DNA from: Ancrocorticia sp.
GTDB lineage: Bacteria > Actinomycetota > Actinomycetes > Actinomycetales > Actinomycetaceae
Length of the DNA stretch: 64,000 nucleotides
NCBI GenBank assembly: GCA_022648165.1
Contig: JALCLX010000001.1
Coordinates: 124,001 to 188,000, forward strand
Direction of reading: 5' to 3'
The notes below the pieces were generated by a model, which saw only the letters and a list, made by a program, of their open reading frames with translations, ran no database searches and was not told where the DNA came from. Positions 27,253-38,400 of the stretch are shown here, in pieces (the first letter of the stretch is position 1; each line of letters opens with the position of its first letter). A program made the translations under genes and the position numbers.

Positions 27253-27364
27253 ATACAATCCGGCGGCACCGCACAGGCGGGCACGCCCATCGCCGCGCAA
27301 TTGAGCCCCCACACGCCGGCATCCCCATTTGTTGCACGATTAACGTGTTGCCTGTGTTATGCGA

Positions 27365-27673
27365 TTAATGTGTCACCGGCTTCGGCTGCGGCGGGAAAGT
27401 GATGTGAGGCCGCTGGCCCTCCTTGATTGGAGAAACCGTTGGGATCGGAGAAAACGTTGGAGATTCCGAGGGGCTCACCACTTGCCCAGGCTCCGACGCC
27501 GGCGCGGACCCCGATTCGCCTGCGCTTGGCTGCCGGCTGGGCACGGCGCTTGTCACCTGGGATGTGGGTACAATATTCGGCTCCCTTGTACCGTGAATCA
27601 AAGCAACCACGATGCCGCCACATACGAGCGCGGCAACACCGATGCCACCCGATATCATCGTCCACCGTTTCAT
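27365..27673 (-). CDS. Small membrane-anchored Pro/Ser-rich protein
   Basis: A 102-residue protein with one N-terminal membrane segment (ISGGIGVAALVCGGIVVALI) and a low-complexity outer tail rich in Pro, Ser and Glu (SPSESPTFSPIPTVSPIKEG). It starts 9 bases after the stop of the giant surface-protein frame, with an AAGGGGA ribosome site, so it probably belongs to that transcript. Function unknown; such tails often span the cell wall. Confidence 0.6.
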   Translation of the reverse strand: MKRWTMISGGIGVAALVCGGIVVALIHGTREPNIVPTSQVTSAVPSRQPSAGESGSAPASEPGQVVSPSESPTFSPIPTVSPIKEGQRPHITFPPQPKPVTH

Positions 27674-27682
27674 TCAATCCCC

Positions 27683-29161
27683 TTACCTTGTGCGCCGGAG
27701 GGACGGCTCGGGCAACCGGACCGTCCCTCCTGCACGGTAGAAGTGCGTGCGCTTGCGTGAAATCGCCGCCAAACCGAGCAGCGTAGCGGCCAGAGCGGCT
27801 GCCAGCAACCCTGTAGTTGCGCTCATCCCGGTGTCCGGAAGTGACTGTGCACCTCCCGTATTACCGCCAGCACTTCCTTCGCCACCCGCGTTGCCTTCTG
27901 AAACGACGGGGTAGAGCGGGGAGCTGTTATCCGCAGTGTCCTCACCAGTTGGCTGGCTTCCGGCACCGCTGCCACCTGGCTGCTCCGGATTCGATTCCGC
28001 ACTCACCACCGTAATCGTGGTGGTGGCACTGCGCACAGACGCCGTGGATGTCCCGTTCGTGCTGGTAATAACAACCCAGTACTCGGTAGTTCCCGCAGCC
28101 GTGGCGGATGGTACGTACGAAGGCCCCACCGCACCATCAATTGCGGTGCCATTGGCGTACCACTGGTAGCTCAACGTGCCCACTTTGGTTGTTGCGGCAA
28201 CAACCAAAGCTGTGGGCGTGTCCCCTACCGTGTACTTCGCACTTTGAGGAAGATCCCCAGTAATTTCGGGAACTTCGGCCTTCGCCAATATTGTCAGATA
28301 CGCGTTGCTAGATGTTGTCTGGGCGAACAGCCCGTCTAGAGCCGCCTGGACTACCACATGTATCTCGTGCGTACCCGCCGCAAGATCGGACGGAGAGAAG
28401 GTCCTTTCCGTGGCATCTTCGGCTGCGGCGCCATCGACGTACCACTGGTACGTGATGGTGGCGTGATCACTCGGTTCGGCAACATCCACGGAGTAAACAG
28501 GAATCGCTTCACCTTCCGTGATGGTCGTATTACCGCCCACATTCGCCAAAATCTGCGGCGGCTCGGGTGCCCCAACGCTGGCGGAGGCGGTCAGCAAGGT
28601 GATATCGCGGACGTCTGCGCGCAGCGTGGAGCCGTTATCCGGTACGGTCCAATCGATCGCCTGACCGTACTGTGTGGGTTGTTCTGTCTCCACAGCGTCC
28701 GCGGGAGTCTGCGCCTGCAGTTCTAGCCCATCCCCTATTTGTTGACTGGAAGTGGCTTCAGGAGTGGCAGCCGGGTTTCCGTCTGTGCTTTCCGTAGTAG
28801 GCGTCGCATCCACACTCGGCGTCGCATCCCCAGTAGGAGCCGCATCCCCAGTAGGAGCCGCGTCCCCAGTAGGAGCCGCATCCGGGGTGGTTTCCACCTC
28901 TGCGTCTGGCGATGCCTGATCCGGAAGCGCGGAAGCATCCGTCCAATCCTGCACCACCGTCTCCGTGCCGTCTGGTGCGACTTCCACGAACCGCACCTGT
29001 TGCTCACCAGGTACGCCACCCGTGACGGTGGCAACCGCATGAATGGTGTTTCCAGGAAGAGCAGCCCCCGTGGCAACTAAATTGGCTGTGAGCGCAGTGT
29101 AGGGCTTCAGCTGGGTAGCTGGATCTAGACCATTGGCACTCATCTGGTCCGCAACGAGGTT
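27683..29161 (-). pseudogene. Giant surface protease, 3' part: Ig-like repeats and LPXTG anchor
   Basis: About 492 codons that continue the subtilase frame after the in-frame TGA at 29162-29164. It contains a PTGDA repeat linker, two Ig-like repeats with the core TYQWYVDGAAAED and SYQWYANGTAIDG, and a sortase signal LPDTG followed by a hydrophobic helix and RKR; about 20 further residues follow the basic stop-transfer, which is longer than usual. The only ATG (29143, MSANGL) lacks a ribosome site, so separate translation is unlikely. Without read-through of two stops the protease is not wall-anchored. Confidence 0.8.
28824..28877. repeat. Three 18-bp tandem repeats in the surface-protein linker
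   Basis: GCATCCCCAGTAGGAGCC three times (one base change in the third unit), encoding repeated GDAAPT hexapeptides; length variation here would stay in frame. Confidence 0.9.
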
Positions 29162-32107
29162 TCAGCTTGTGCTGCCTTCCTCAGCTGCAGAGTAGATCTC
29201 CACATCGCTTGTGTCCGCCATCATCCATGTTGACAGGGATAGCTCCGCCAAACTGGCAGGTAATACCAACACTTTTGGCAAGGTACCGTAGTCGTATGTG
29301 ACGGACGTCATACCCTCACCAAAGTAGGCCGATTCCGGCTGATCAATGAAGCTCATCGAATCGTTGAATGATCCGGAATTTCCGCCTCGAACAATGAGGT
29401 GCTGTGGCATGGCGAACATGAATGCGTCACTGGCAATCGTGACGATGTTACTGCCGAAGTCCGCTACCCTAATTGCGGTGTTATAGAAGCCATCAACGCT
29501 CTCCAGGGAATCGGGGAAATTGATTTCAGCCAGGCTTGAATCGCCGTTAAAGGAGCCCACATCCAGTTTCTTAATCCCGTCGGGCAACGTCACCTTTGTC
29601 AAGGACGTGTTGTTTCGGAATGCCTGCGCATCGATCTGCACTGTTCCCGGTTTCACCGCGTATTCGGTGAAGGTGTTCGTTGGAAGCGACAATACCAGGT
29701 GCAGCCCATCGTCCCGTTGCGCGTACAACACATTCTGATCGGAGCTAAACACTGGATTGCCTTCAGCAACAGTCAATTCATTCAGACCGTTTGAGCCCGT
29801 GAATACACCCATATCCATGCTCGTCAGGTTCTTCCCGATGTGCACTTTTCGCAATGCATCGTTGTTCGCGAACGCCAGGTCGCCCAATGAGACGACGGAA
29901 TCTGGGAGTGACACGCTGACGATGGGATCCATTGCGAAAGCGCTCTCCTGGATCTCGGTCAGCCGGCCCAGATCTGGCCGCATATTGACGTCCGTAAGGG
30001 ACGTATTCAAGTTGAACGCATACGCGCCTACAACGCGTGTCCCACCCAGATCTACGCTCCGGAGGGCACCATCCTGGAAAGCCTTCGATTCGAGTGTCTC
30101 GAACGTATCCGGAAGTGCCAGCGAGGTGATGCTTGAACCGTAGAACGCCGATTCTCCGATGCTGCGAAGCGAATCGGGGAATGTCACAGATGTCAGCTTC
30201 ACTTCAAGGAAGGCCTCTGCCTCAATCGCCTCAACGCCATCGGGCACGGTATAAGACCGATCCGCTGGGATCATTCCTGCCGGGTAGGCCACGAGATGCG
30301 TACCGGCACGGTCGAACACAACCCCGCCGCGCAACGAGTAATTATCCGCATCGGCGTCCATCTCTATGGTTCGCAGCTGCAAATCTCGGCTGAATCCGCG
30401 AATCAACTGGCCGGCACCTATGTGAGAGCTCAGGCGAATGCTGCGCAACTCCCCCATATCGGCAAAGGCGCCCGTTCCCACCGTGGTCACGGAATCAGGG
30501 ACATCGAGGTTCTGCACCAAGGTAGAGGAAAACGCGCTCGAGCCGATGCTCTCTAGGCCACTGTTCAATGTGATGGTGCGCGCTGGGCTCCCCGCGAACG
30601 CAGCAGTACCAATAGTACGGACTGTCTCAGGAAACTCAAACACCGATATGTTCGTTCCTGAGAGCGCGTAATCGCCGATCGTCTCCAGAGCAGCAGGCAA
30701 ACCTACCGAGGGGCCGCTGCCGGAGAGCTTAATGGTGGAAAGCTCTGAAGTTGCTGAGAAGGCGCGTTCGCCGAAACTCGTCACTGTGTTGCCGATCGTC
30801 AGATCGGACAGCTGTGCGGCGGAATCGAATGCTCCCGCCGGAATCTCAGTAACGCCTTCCGGTATCACCACCTTTTTAATGGTGGAACTGGCGAACACGC
30901 GATCCCCCAGATGCGTCACGCTGCGCGGCAATTCGATCGTGTCAATCTTGAGATCGCCCGAAATTAGATCCTCGCCAACACTCGTGAGCTGGCTCGGATG
31001 GTCTTCCGTATCTTCGAACGTCACCTCGCGTAAGTTCGGGGCATCCATGAACACCCTGTTGCCAATTGTTGTGACGCTCGCGGGCACGTGAACGCTCTGC
31101 ATAGTCTTGGTTCTGAATGCGTCATCTGCTATCGCTGTGACGCCGTCGGGAATTGAAATGTACGTGCTGCCACCCACGTAGCCCAGCAGCGTACCGTCCG
31201 AATCGATCACGAAATCGGCAAAGTCCGCTTGCCGCACACGGATCTGCGCAGTCGCCTGGTAATGCTGTTCCCCATCCATCACAGTCGCTGTTACGGTGGC
31301 GTCACCATTGCGGTCCGTTGCATGGAGCGCCGCCGAATACGTATCGTCGCTCGGTTCCACGGTGACCACGCTTGGTTCGCTGCTCTTCCACTCCACCTTC
31401 GGATTCTTTGCCCGCAATCCCGGAGCAAGCAGTGCACTGATTGTGCTGCTCTTGGACGTGGCTAAGGTCAAACTGTCATCCGACAAGGTGATACCGGTAC
31501 TTTCGGCAACGTCTGCAACAGTCACATGAATCGTCACACTGACGGAAGGATCGCCGCTCGCCGCAACAGTGATGTCGGTTTCACCGGGTGCCACACCCGT
31601 AATGATTCCGTCAGAAACAGTCGCAACTGATTGGTTCGCAGAACTCCATTGGACGTCCGTCACGGTAGCATCGGCCGGTTCGTGCGTCACTGCCACGGAG
31701 ACATTCTGCCCAGGTGCCAGGCTGGCTTCCGTTGGCGACGCACTCAGTGATGTCATCGGAATTTCATTGATCACCGCAGTAGCGGCATTAGATGAATTGA
31801 GCCCATAATCCCACGCATACAGCGGAACTGTGTTCGGAAGATCACCTTCCAACCCCTGGTTGGTCCACTCGGCCTTAAGATCGGATACGGGTATCGAGAA
31901 GCTCCACACCCGGTTTCCATCGACCACAGTGGGATCGGTTGCTAAGGCCCGGTAGAACCATGCGCCCGAATCGGGATCGTGGAAATCGATGGCGGAAAGC
32001 CACGTATTATCAGTCACCTTGAATGTGATGGTCTTGACGCCCGCGATATCTTCAGTCTTCAGATCTGTAATCGTTGGGCCCGTCGTGTCGTACTCAAAAG
32101 TGAACGT
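29162..32107 (-). pseudogene. Giant surface protease, middle part: Ig-like and BspA-type leucine-rich repeats
   Basis: Continues the same reading frame between the TAG at 32108-32110 and the TGA at 29162-29164. The first residues (TFTFEYDTTGPTITDLK) are the next Fn3-like domain of lactocepin/C5a-peptidase-type subtilases. Then come two BIG2-like Ig domains (ADATVTDVQWSSANQSVATV and NPKVEWKSSEPSVVTVEP) and about 650 residues of BspA/LRR_5 repeats (for example LTSVTFPDSLRSIGESAFYG). No frameshift is found across almost 3 kb, and the first internal start (GTG at 32017) has no ribosome site, so this is the body of the interrupted gene rather than a separate one. Confidence 0.8.
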
Positions 32108-35100
32108 CTACGATTGGGTCTGGGAATGCGGGCCCGCCGTCGTAGCCGACTCCGTCAGAGTGTACGTACCCTGCGGAAGCAACTGCCCATCGTCGCTCTT
32201 ACCATCAAACACGGGCGAACCAAGTTTTGCCTCGGCATAATCGATATCGCCATAACTCTGGTCATACAACGTCTTATACGCGTTCGCGTATGTGTACGAA
32301 CGCACAACTTTTCCTGTGGAAATCTTGTATTCGTACGTCAACGACGGCGTCGTGCGCAACGTCCCAGTCACGGGTTGCATGGAATTCGGAGCCGCGCTCC
32401 ACGACGCAGCAGACACCACCATGCGCTCTGGGTCAATCTGATACTCTGGCCCTGCCGTGGCTGCGGTGTCGAGCGGATTCACGCCCAGCGGCACTCCAGT
32501 ATTCGAGTTCACCAGCGCCGTTCCATAAATGTGAGCATCACCAGACCAGTAGGTCGCGTCAAAGATCGGAGCATCGCCCCAATTCCCGTAAAAGCCGAGG
32601 AATGGAACGGATAGGTCAGGCACATCATCAGACGTGAAGAAAACGAATCCATCAACGAATGTGCCATTCGCTGCATGTGCCGCTACATAATCGGCGAACG
32701 CCTGCCCGATTTGGATGGAGATCGTTACGTTTGCGGTGGAATGTGCCGCAACCTGCACGGCCGGCGTGCCATCGGCGGTTGTCACGTCGCTTCCGGAATA
32801 GTTGATGGTGATCCCGCTTGTCGCCCAATTGCGCGAATGCTCCTGGATCAGGCCGTCAGAAATCTCTTCAGAAAGCGCTGCCGTGTCAAGCGCATAGGAT
32901 GCAGACTTGTCGCCTGCGTTGTGAAGCGTGACGGTAAAGGACCAGCCAGATGTGCCGTCGCCTAAGTCCGCTTTGGGACGCGATTGATCCTCGGCACCAT
33001 CCACAGTTGGGTATACGAACGACGTCGTCGCCGCTTCGGCATCTGCGATACCGGCACCTTGCCGCCGTGGCGAATAATATGCAGTCCCACCGCTTTGATC
33101 CGCGTCAACATCGGTGAGCGTATGGGCCGTTCCCATCAGGAGCTGCGTTACCACAGCCGTGCGCTGCTCTTCCGAATAATCAGCGAAAGCGCTGTCCGTA
33201 TCAACTCTTTCGCGCACAAGTGCCGAGATACCTGCCATCTGCGGAGTTGCCATCGACGTGCCCGACATCTCTCCGTAGCTGTTTCCTGGAAGGGACGAAT
33301 AGATGTTGCCCCCCGGTGCGGAAATTTCCGGCTTGAGTTTGAGATCCGGTGTGACACCCCAGCTCGAGAACTCACTTACCGAATAATTCGTCGGAGCGGC
33401 TGTGCGCTGCCCTTGCGTGACGGTCAGTGTGTGGTCTGCCGCAGCAAGCATATATTCACCATCGTCCTTGGAGACCGTGATAGCCGGCGTGGTGGTGTTC
33501 GAGATACCTGCCGTGGGAATCGTAGATTCGTCCACGTTGTCGTAAAAAATGATGGCCTTCGGGTTCAAGGAGATACCGATGGTGCTCATTTTCTGTTCGA
33601 ACGTCATCGGGTCACCGTAATCATCAGTCCCGCCACGCTGAACAAGCACAACGCTGTTCTCAAGCCCGTCTGGATTGGAGTCAAGCAATCGGCTGACGTC
33701 GTCGAACGTCCCCAAACCGCCATCCACATAGCTGTAATTGCCGTCAGCCACATCTGAGAAACTCGCAACGTCTTCGCCGTTCGTGCCGCTGGCCTGGACG
33801 TATGGGATCTGACGATCACCCACTGAGATGTATGGCATACCTTGCGCGTTGTCAATGCTTGCCACGGACAATGCCTGAGAATACGTCGATGGCTCACCCA
33901 CTGTGGAAGAATCCGGGTCCGTCGCATACGGCAAATTCTCTCCGGAGGTATTCCCCAGCGCCGAGCTGTAGGCGTTGCCGGCAGCAACATTCACAATGAT
34001 GCCCGCATCCGCAATGTTGTCGTACACATCGGCGAATACCGTGCCCTCGGGCGAGGATTGGCCAGCGTCCACACCCAACGACATATTGATAACATCCGGA
34101 TCGAGCACTACCGCATCGTCAAGCGCGGAGAGCAGCGAAACATCGGAGATCGTGCCCGAAAAGTCGGACGCCACCTTGAGCATCATGATCTGCGCACCAG
34201 GTGCTGTGCCTTCGATCTGGCCTGCATTCGCGGCTGCGATTCCCGCCACGTGGGTTCCGTGAGACAGATCCACGCTGGAGGAGGGCACGACATCGTCGTC
34301 GCCATCGGCGTAGTCGTAGGCAAAAGGTATCTTCTCGCTCACGTACGTGCCGGAGGCCCCTGCGTGGAGGTGAGACCTGAGTGCCGTCACGTCGCTCTTG
34401 CTGAGCGCTACCTTCGAATCGTCCAGTTCACCTGAGAAAGCCTCGTGGTTCACGTCCAAACCGGAATCGATGATCGCGATGACTTCACCATCGCCCTTTT
34501 GCTCGGTTGTGTCCGCGTGCGTCATAGCCAGCGATGTCGCGTTTGCCGCTGCCGAACCGTTCGCCACCTGATCAGATGGGACTTCATGCTCGCGTGAAAC
34601 GAATGCGGTCTTCACGCCTGGCGCATCCTGTATGTCACTCAGGATGTTCGCTGGCGCCACCACGGCAAAGCCGTCAAGCGCTGAATAGTAATCGGCGACG
34701 ACGTCATACGTCGGAGTGAATGAAGCAGCCGAATCGCCATCGTCTGCTGTATCAGAAGGCAGAGTATCAGGAAGATCATCAACCATCTTTTCCACGCGTT
34801 GTTTTACCGCATCGTGGCGCTGACTCTGCGATACGCCAAAGATCCTGCGATACCAGGGAATACCTGCATTACTCTTGTCGAGCTGAACGATGATCGTCAC
34901 GTTTCCGTGAGCTTGTCCATCCGAATCGGCATCGAGCAGACCATCGCCCTGCTGAGATTCGGTAGCTCCGTTCGCCTCGCTGAGCAGGCTCTCCGTATCT
35001 GCCGAGGCGCTGGCACTAGCTGCCGGCTGCGTATCGTCGGCTTGAGCGGGAAATGCTGTGAGGCCAGGACTGACAACAACTGCACTGGCAGCTGCCAGAG

Positions 35101-35128
35101 CGGCCACGCGTGAGAATCGTGGTGACAT
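32108..35128 (-). CDS. S8 family subtilisin-like surface protease, N-terminal part
   Basis: Secreted serine protease, 1006 residues up to an in-frame TAG. A signal peptide (MSPRFSRVAALAAASAVVVS, cleavage near AQA-DD) is followed by an inhibitor-type propeptide and the catalytic domain with D221 (IIDSGLD), H290 (SHGTHVAG), oxyanion N385 (VAAGN) and S625 (GTSMATPQ). A PA-like insert (about 440-575) and Fn3-type domains (about 720-1000) follow, as in lactocepin/C5a peptidase. The frame continues through two stop codons to an LPXTG anchor, 2481 codons in all. As it stands the product would be secreted, catalytically complete and unanchored. A DtxR-like palindrome lies 72 bases upstream. Confidence 0.9.
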   Translation of the reverse strand: MSPRFSRVAALAAASAVVVSPGLTAFPAQADDTQPAASASASADTESLLSEANGATESQQGDGLLDADSDGQAHGNVTIIVQLDKSNAGIPWYRRIFGVSQSQRHDAVKQRVEKMVDDLPDTLPSDTADDGDSAASFTPTYDVVADYYSALDGFAVVAPANILSDIQDAPGVKTAFVSREHEVPSDQVANGSAAANATSLAMTHADTTEQKGDGEVIAIIDSGLDVNHEAFSGELDDSKVALSKSDVTALRSHLHAGASGTYVSEKIPFAYDYADGDDDVVPSSSVDLSHGTHVAGIAAANAGQIEGTAPGAQIMMLKVASDFSGTISDVSLLSALDDAVVLDPDVINMSLGVDAGQSSPEGTVFADVYDNIADAGIIVNVAAGNAYSSALGNTSGENLPYATDPDSSTVGEPSTYSQALSVASIDNAQGMPYISVGDRQIPYVQASGTNGEDVASFSDVADGNYSYVDGGLGTFDDVSRLLDSNPDGLENSVVLVQRGGTDDYGDPMTFEQKMSTIGISLNPKAIIFYDNVDESTIPTAGISNTTTPAITVSKDDGEYMLAAADHTLTVTQGQRTAAPTNYSVSEFSSWGVTPDLKLKPEISAPGGNIYSSLPGNSYGEMSGTSMATPQMAGISALVRERVDTDSAFADYSEEQRTAVVTQLLMGTAHTLTDVDADQSGGTAYYSPRRQGAGIADAEAATTSFVYPTVDGAEDQSRPKADLGDGTSGWSFTVTLHNAGDKSASYALDTAALSEEISDGLIQEHSRNWATSGITINYSGSDVTTADGTPAVQVAAHSTANVTISIQIGQAFADYVAAHAANGTFVDGFVFFTSDDVPDLSVPFLGFYGNWGDAPIFDATYWSGDAHIYGTALVNSNTGVPLGVNPLDTAATAGPEYQIDPERMVVSAASWSAAPNSMQPVTGTLRTTPSLTYEYKISTGKVVRSYTYANAYKTLYDQSYGDIDYAEAKLGSPVFDGKSDDGQLLPQGTYTLTESATTAGPHSQTQS

Positions 35129-35199
35129 TGTTGTCTTTCTAACGTGGCGTGAATTCGTGGGTAAACCGTCAAGGCAACGCAGCCAATCTGGACACCTTC

Positions 35200-35219
35200 A
35201 AGTAAGGTGAACCTTACTT
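35200..35219. promoter_or_regulatory. 20-bp palindrome, DtxR/IdeR-like metal box candidate
   Basis: AAGTAAGGTGAACCTTACTT: perfect 9-bp arms around GA. It resembles metal-repressor boxes of the DtxR family (AGGTnAnnnTnACCT type), though with a 2-bp rather than the usual spacing. It lies in the 305-base gap between the divergent subtilase and PEPCK-like genes, nearer the subtilase; nothing else is recognisable there. Confidence 0.45.
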
Positions 35220-35433
35220 CTTCATAACCGTAAAGGCGTCAGGCGGGGCGTGCAACGGAAACCCCGCCGGTGCATGAAAGATCACACTGGTGCGCCTCGC
35301 CCCCCATCTTGTTGCGGTGCTGTGCCCCGCGCAACTGCCGGGCACATCGGCATACACGTTACGCTACGTGCGAGGACGGACGTCATAGACGCGCCCCCGG
35401 ATCACCACTTACTGTTGAGTCATGGAGAACAAC

Positions 35434-38400
35434 GTGGATACTGCCGCCGTCAATCTTCGCCTCAACCTCTTGGGTTTGCCCGTACCACCTGCTACGGAAG
35501 ATACCTATGAAACTCACCTGGTGGAACCGATCATCGCACGCCAACGCGAGCTGGATCGCCGCCTCTCGCATCGCCTTCCCGCAGCCGACGCTCGCATACA
35601 GGCATTCCTCGATTCATACTTGGACGGCACAGGAACGCACCCGCAGTTGCCGCGTGAAACATTTGTACTGGACCAACCTGGACTGGCCCGCACGCTTTCC
35701 CTTCCAGTGAATGGCGACGAGTTTACGTCCGAACACCTCAGCAGTTATCGCGTGCGCAACGGCGTACTGCACAATCCTGCCAACGACCGCCGTACCACTA
35801 AGGGCGTATTCCACATCGCTGATGGCGGGTTGCCCGTGCAAGACGACAAGATTGAAGTGCCGCGCGCCGTATTCGGGCGCCTCCTCGAGCAGGCATTCCA
35901 GCCGCCCAAGGAGGCTCTAACGCTCCCGTATTCAGCGGGCAGCGGACGGCCCGTGGGATGCTGGGTCTCTCTGTTACTTCGCCCCATCGTGGTGCCAGGA
36001 GTTCCTGGCTTCAGCAAGGAACGCACGATGGAGGTGCGTTTCTTTGCGCCAGGCACACTCGTTGCAAATCTCGACTTCGTTGAGGGCATCTTCGGCAACG
36101 GAGGAGATCCGTACCTCCCCGATTTCGATGCTTCACTCAATCCTGAAACATGGACGGGCCAGACCGGCCTGGTGGTACTCGCCCCACACCTGACAAAGCT
36201 CACGAAGAAGGAACTCGGCCTGCCACATTACGACGACGCTACCGAACGGCAGCGGCGCGATGGCCAGTGCTGGAAAGACCCAAACGAGCTGTATAACAAC
36301 GGGGGTGCTTTCAAGTGTTGTGCACGCGACGAACGCGGCGTGATCACCACCGTTATCGCGGATAACTACTTCGGCTACTGCAAGAAGGAAGTTAAAGCAC
36401 AGATCAGCTATTCGGCCAACCTGTTGGGTTTGGTAGAGGAAGAGCATTCCGGCGGTGCACGCGTATACCCCCAGTACAACCTGGGGCAGCACTACACCGA
36501 ATCGCACTGCGACCCAAGCTACACGCTGGAGGAGATCGTGGCCCGCGATCCACAGCGCTTCATCCCGCAAAGCGGCGGTTACGTACTCGATATGCAAAAT
36601 GAGCATAATATCCTGGTGCCCGCAGGAACCACATACAGCTTGCGCACCAGCACGGTTACGTGGCACAACGGCGACGACGAGTTCACGCTCCCATTACGCA
36701 ATGGCACCAATTACGTCTCCCCGGACGGCTACCAGATCCGGCTGGCACAATTGGAAAACGATCCATCGCAGTGGACGCTGATTGGGATGTCCGCTAACTC
36801 CACCACATGTCACAAGCCCGCCACCGTGTCTGGCGGCGGGAAATCCGAGATCTCCAAGGCTATCTCTGACGCCGTGATCAACGGCGATGCCTACGCGGCG
36901 AACTTCGATTCCGACATGGCACAAGTGTCCGCAATCCTCAACAAGAGCTACAAGTATCGCTTTGTTGACCCCGCGAATGTCTCCGAGCACAGCCGGCCAA
37001 TCCTCTCCGATCGCCGCTCAATCGGATCAGTTATCAAACTGCTGACCCCCAGCTCGGACTACACAGACGAATACAATGCATGGCTCGATTCAGTCCCTGA
37101 TTACATCAAGGAGCTCGTACTCATCGTCAAGCGGTTCTATCAGCCCGAATGGGGCGATGACTGGCTGAGCCACTTCACCACCGGCGTGGTGAACGGCCGC
37201 AAGGGAACATCGCTTCGCTTGGACGGAGACAAGATTCGCGTGTCTATGCTGCGCGTGGGCTATGAACCGGATGGTTCGTGGAGATTATTTGGGCTGCGGC
37301 ACGATTTCCACCCCGCAGCAAAAGTGCAAACGGAAGACGACATCACAGCCAGCATCGTGGCCCCCGGAACCGAGGGGACGGCGTCGCGCAAATTCGTCAA
37401 GAACTGCGAACAACTGCTGTTCCAACGGCCTGATGAGGCGATACACCGCGGATACGACAAGCAGGCCGAAAAAGATATCGCCGGCCCGGGCACATTCCTA
37501 AGCAATTACGAACCGCTCACCTGCGAGCAGGCGAAGGCCCTGGTTGACGACGCAGTAGGGTTCAGCCGTTTCACCGAACCGATGCAGAAGGTGATCCGTG
37601 CGGCCGCCACGAGCGCCGACGGCCCTGCCTTCGTCGTCTCTTCGGCTCACCCGCGGCTAGTGAATGGTGCACCATCCAAGAATCCACGCTACTTGCAGAT
37701 CCGGCCAGATGTCGCACGGCCCGCGGCAACCGCAAGCGCCGATCTGGCATCGCGCCTTCACGAGCGCATTCCCATGGGAACGCCATTTGAGCAGCCAGTG
37801 GATATCGTAGCCGCAGGGCGCCGCAACAATCCGAAAGGCGAGGGAGTTCCCCCGCTGGCATCGTATGGGCCGCTGCACTATATGGAGTTGCCTGAACTCT
37901 TTATGGAGTTCATCAGTTCTATGACGGGCAAATCGCCCTCCACAACGGGGGCCGGCTCCGAAGGTGCGATGACGAAGGGCCCGTTCAACGCGCTGCCTTC
38001 GATCATCGATCTGAATGCAGCCTTCCTTTCCTTCGCACTGACTGGTTATGATGGCTGGCTCTCCTCTGCCGGCTATGTGGGTCCACATGTGCGCGTGGAC
38101 CACGATATTTCTATGCTGATCCCCGAGCTATTCTCAAGGATGACGCCGGAAGAGCGCGATGCCCACAACCTCATCGCAGAAGGTTGTTTGGAACCGGTAC
38201 CGGATCTGGTAGTGGAAGGCCAGGCCGTGCAGGCAAGTCGCTTAGGCTATCGCATAACGGAACGCTTCGCTCGTAAGTACTTTGCGCGTATATTCCTGCA
38301 CCCGCATCTGGTGTTTACCGAGGAGATGCTCCGCCCGGAGTTACAAGATGCACACATCTACGCCGAATCTGTGGCCACGATCGTGGAGACGCACCGGCGT

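Noticed and set aside
27331-27376. 22-bp imperfect tandem repeat (GTTGCACGATTAACGTG / GTTATGCGATTAATGTG)
   Set aside because: Only two degenerate copies, the second overlapping a stop codon; too weak to interpret.
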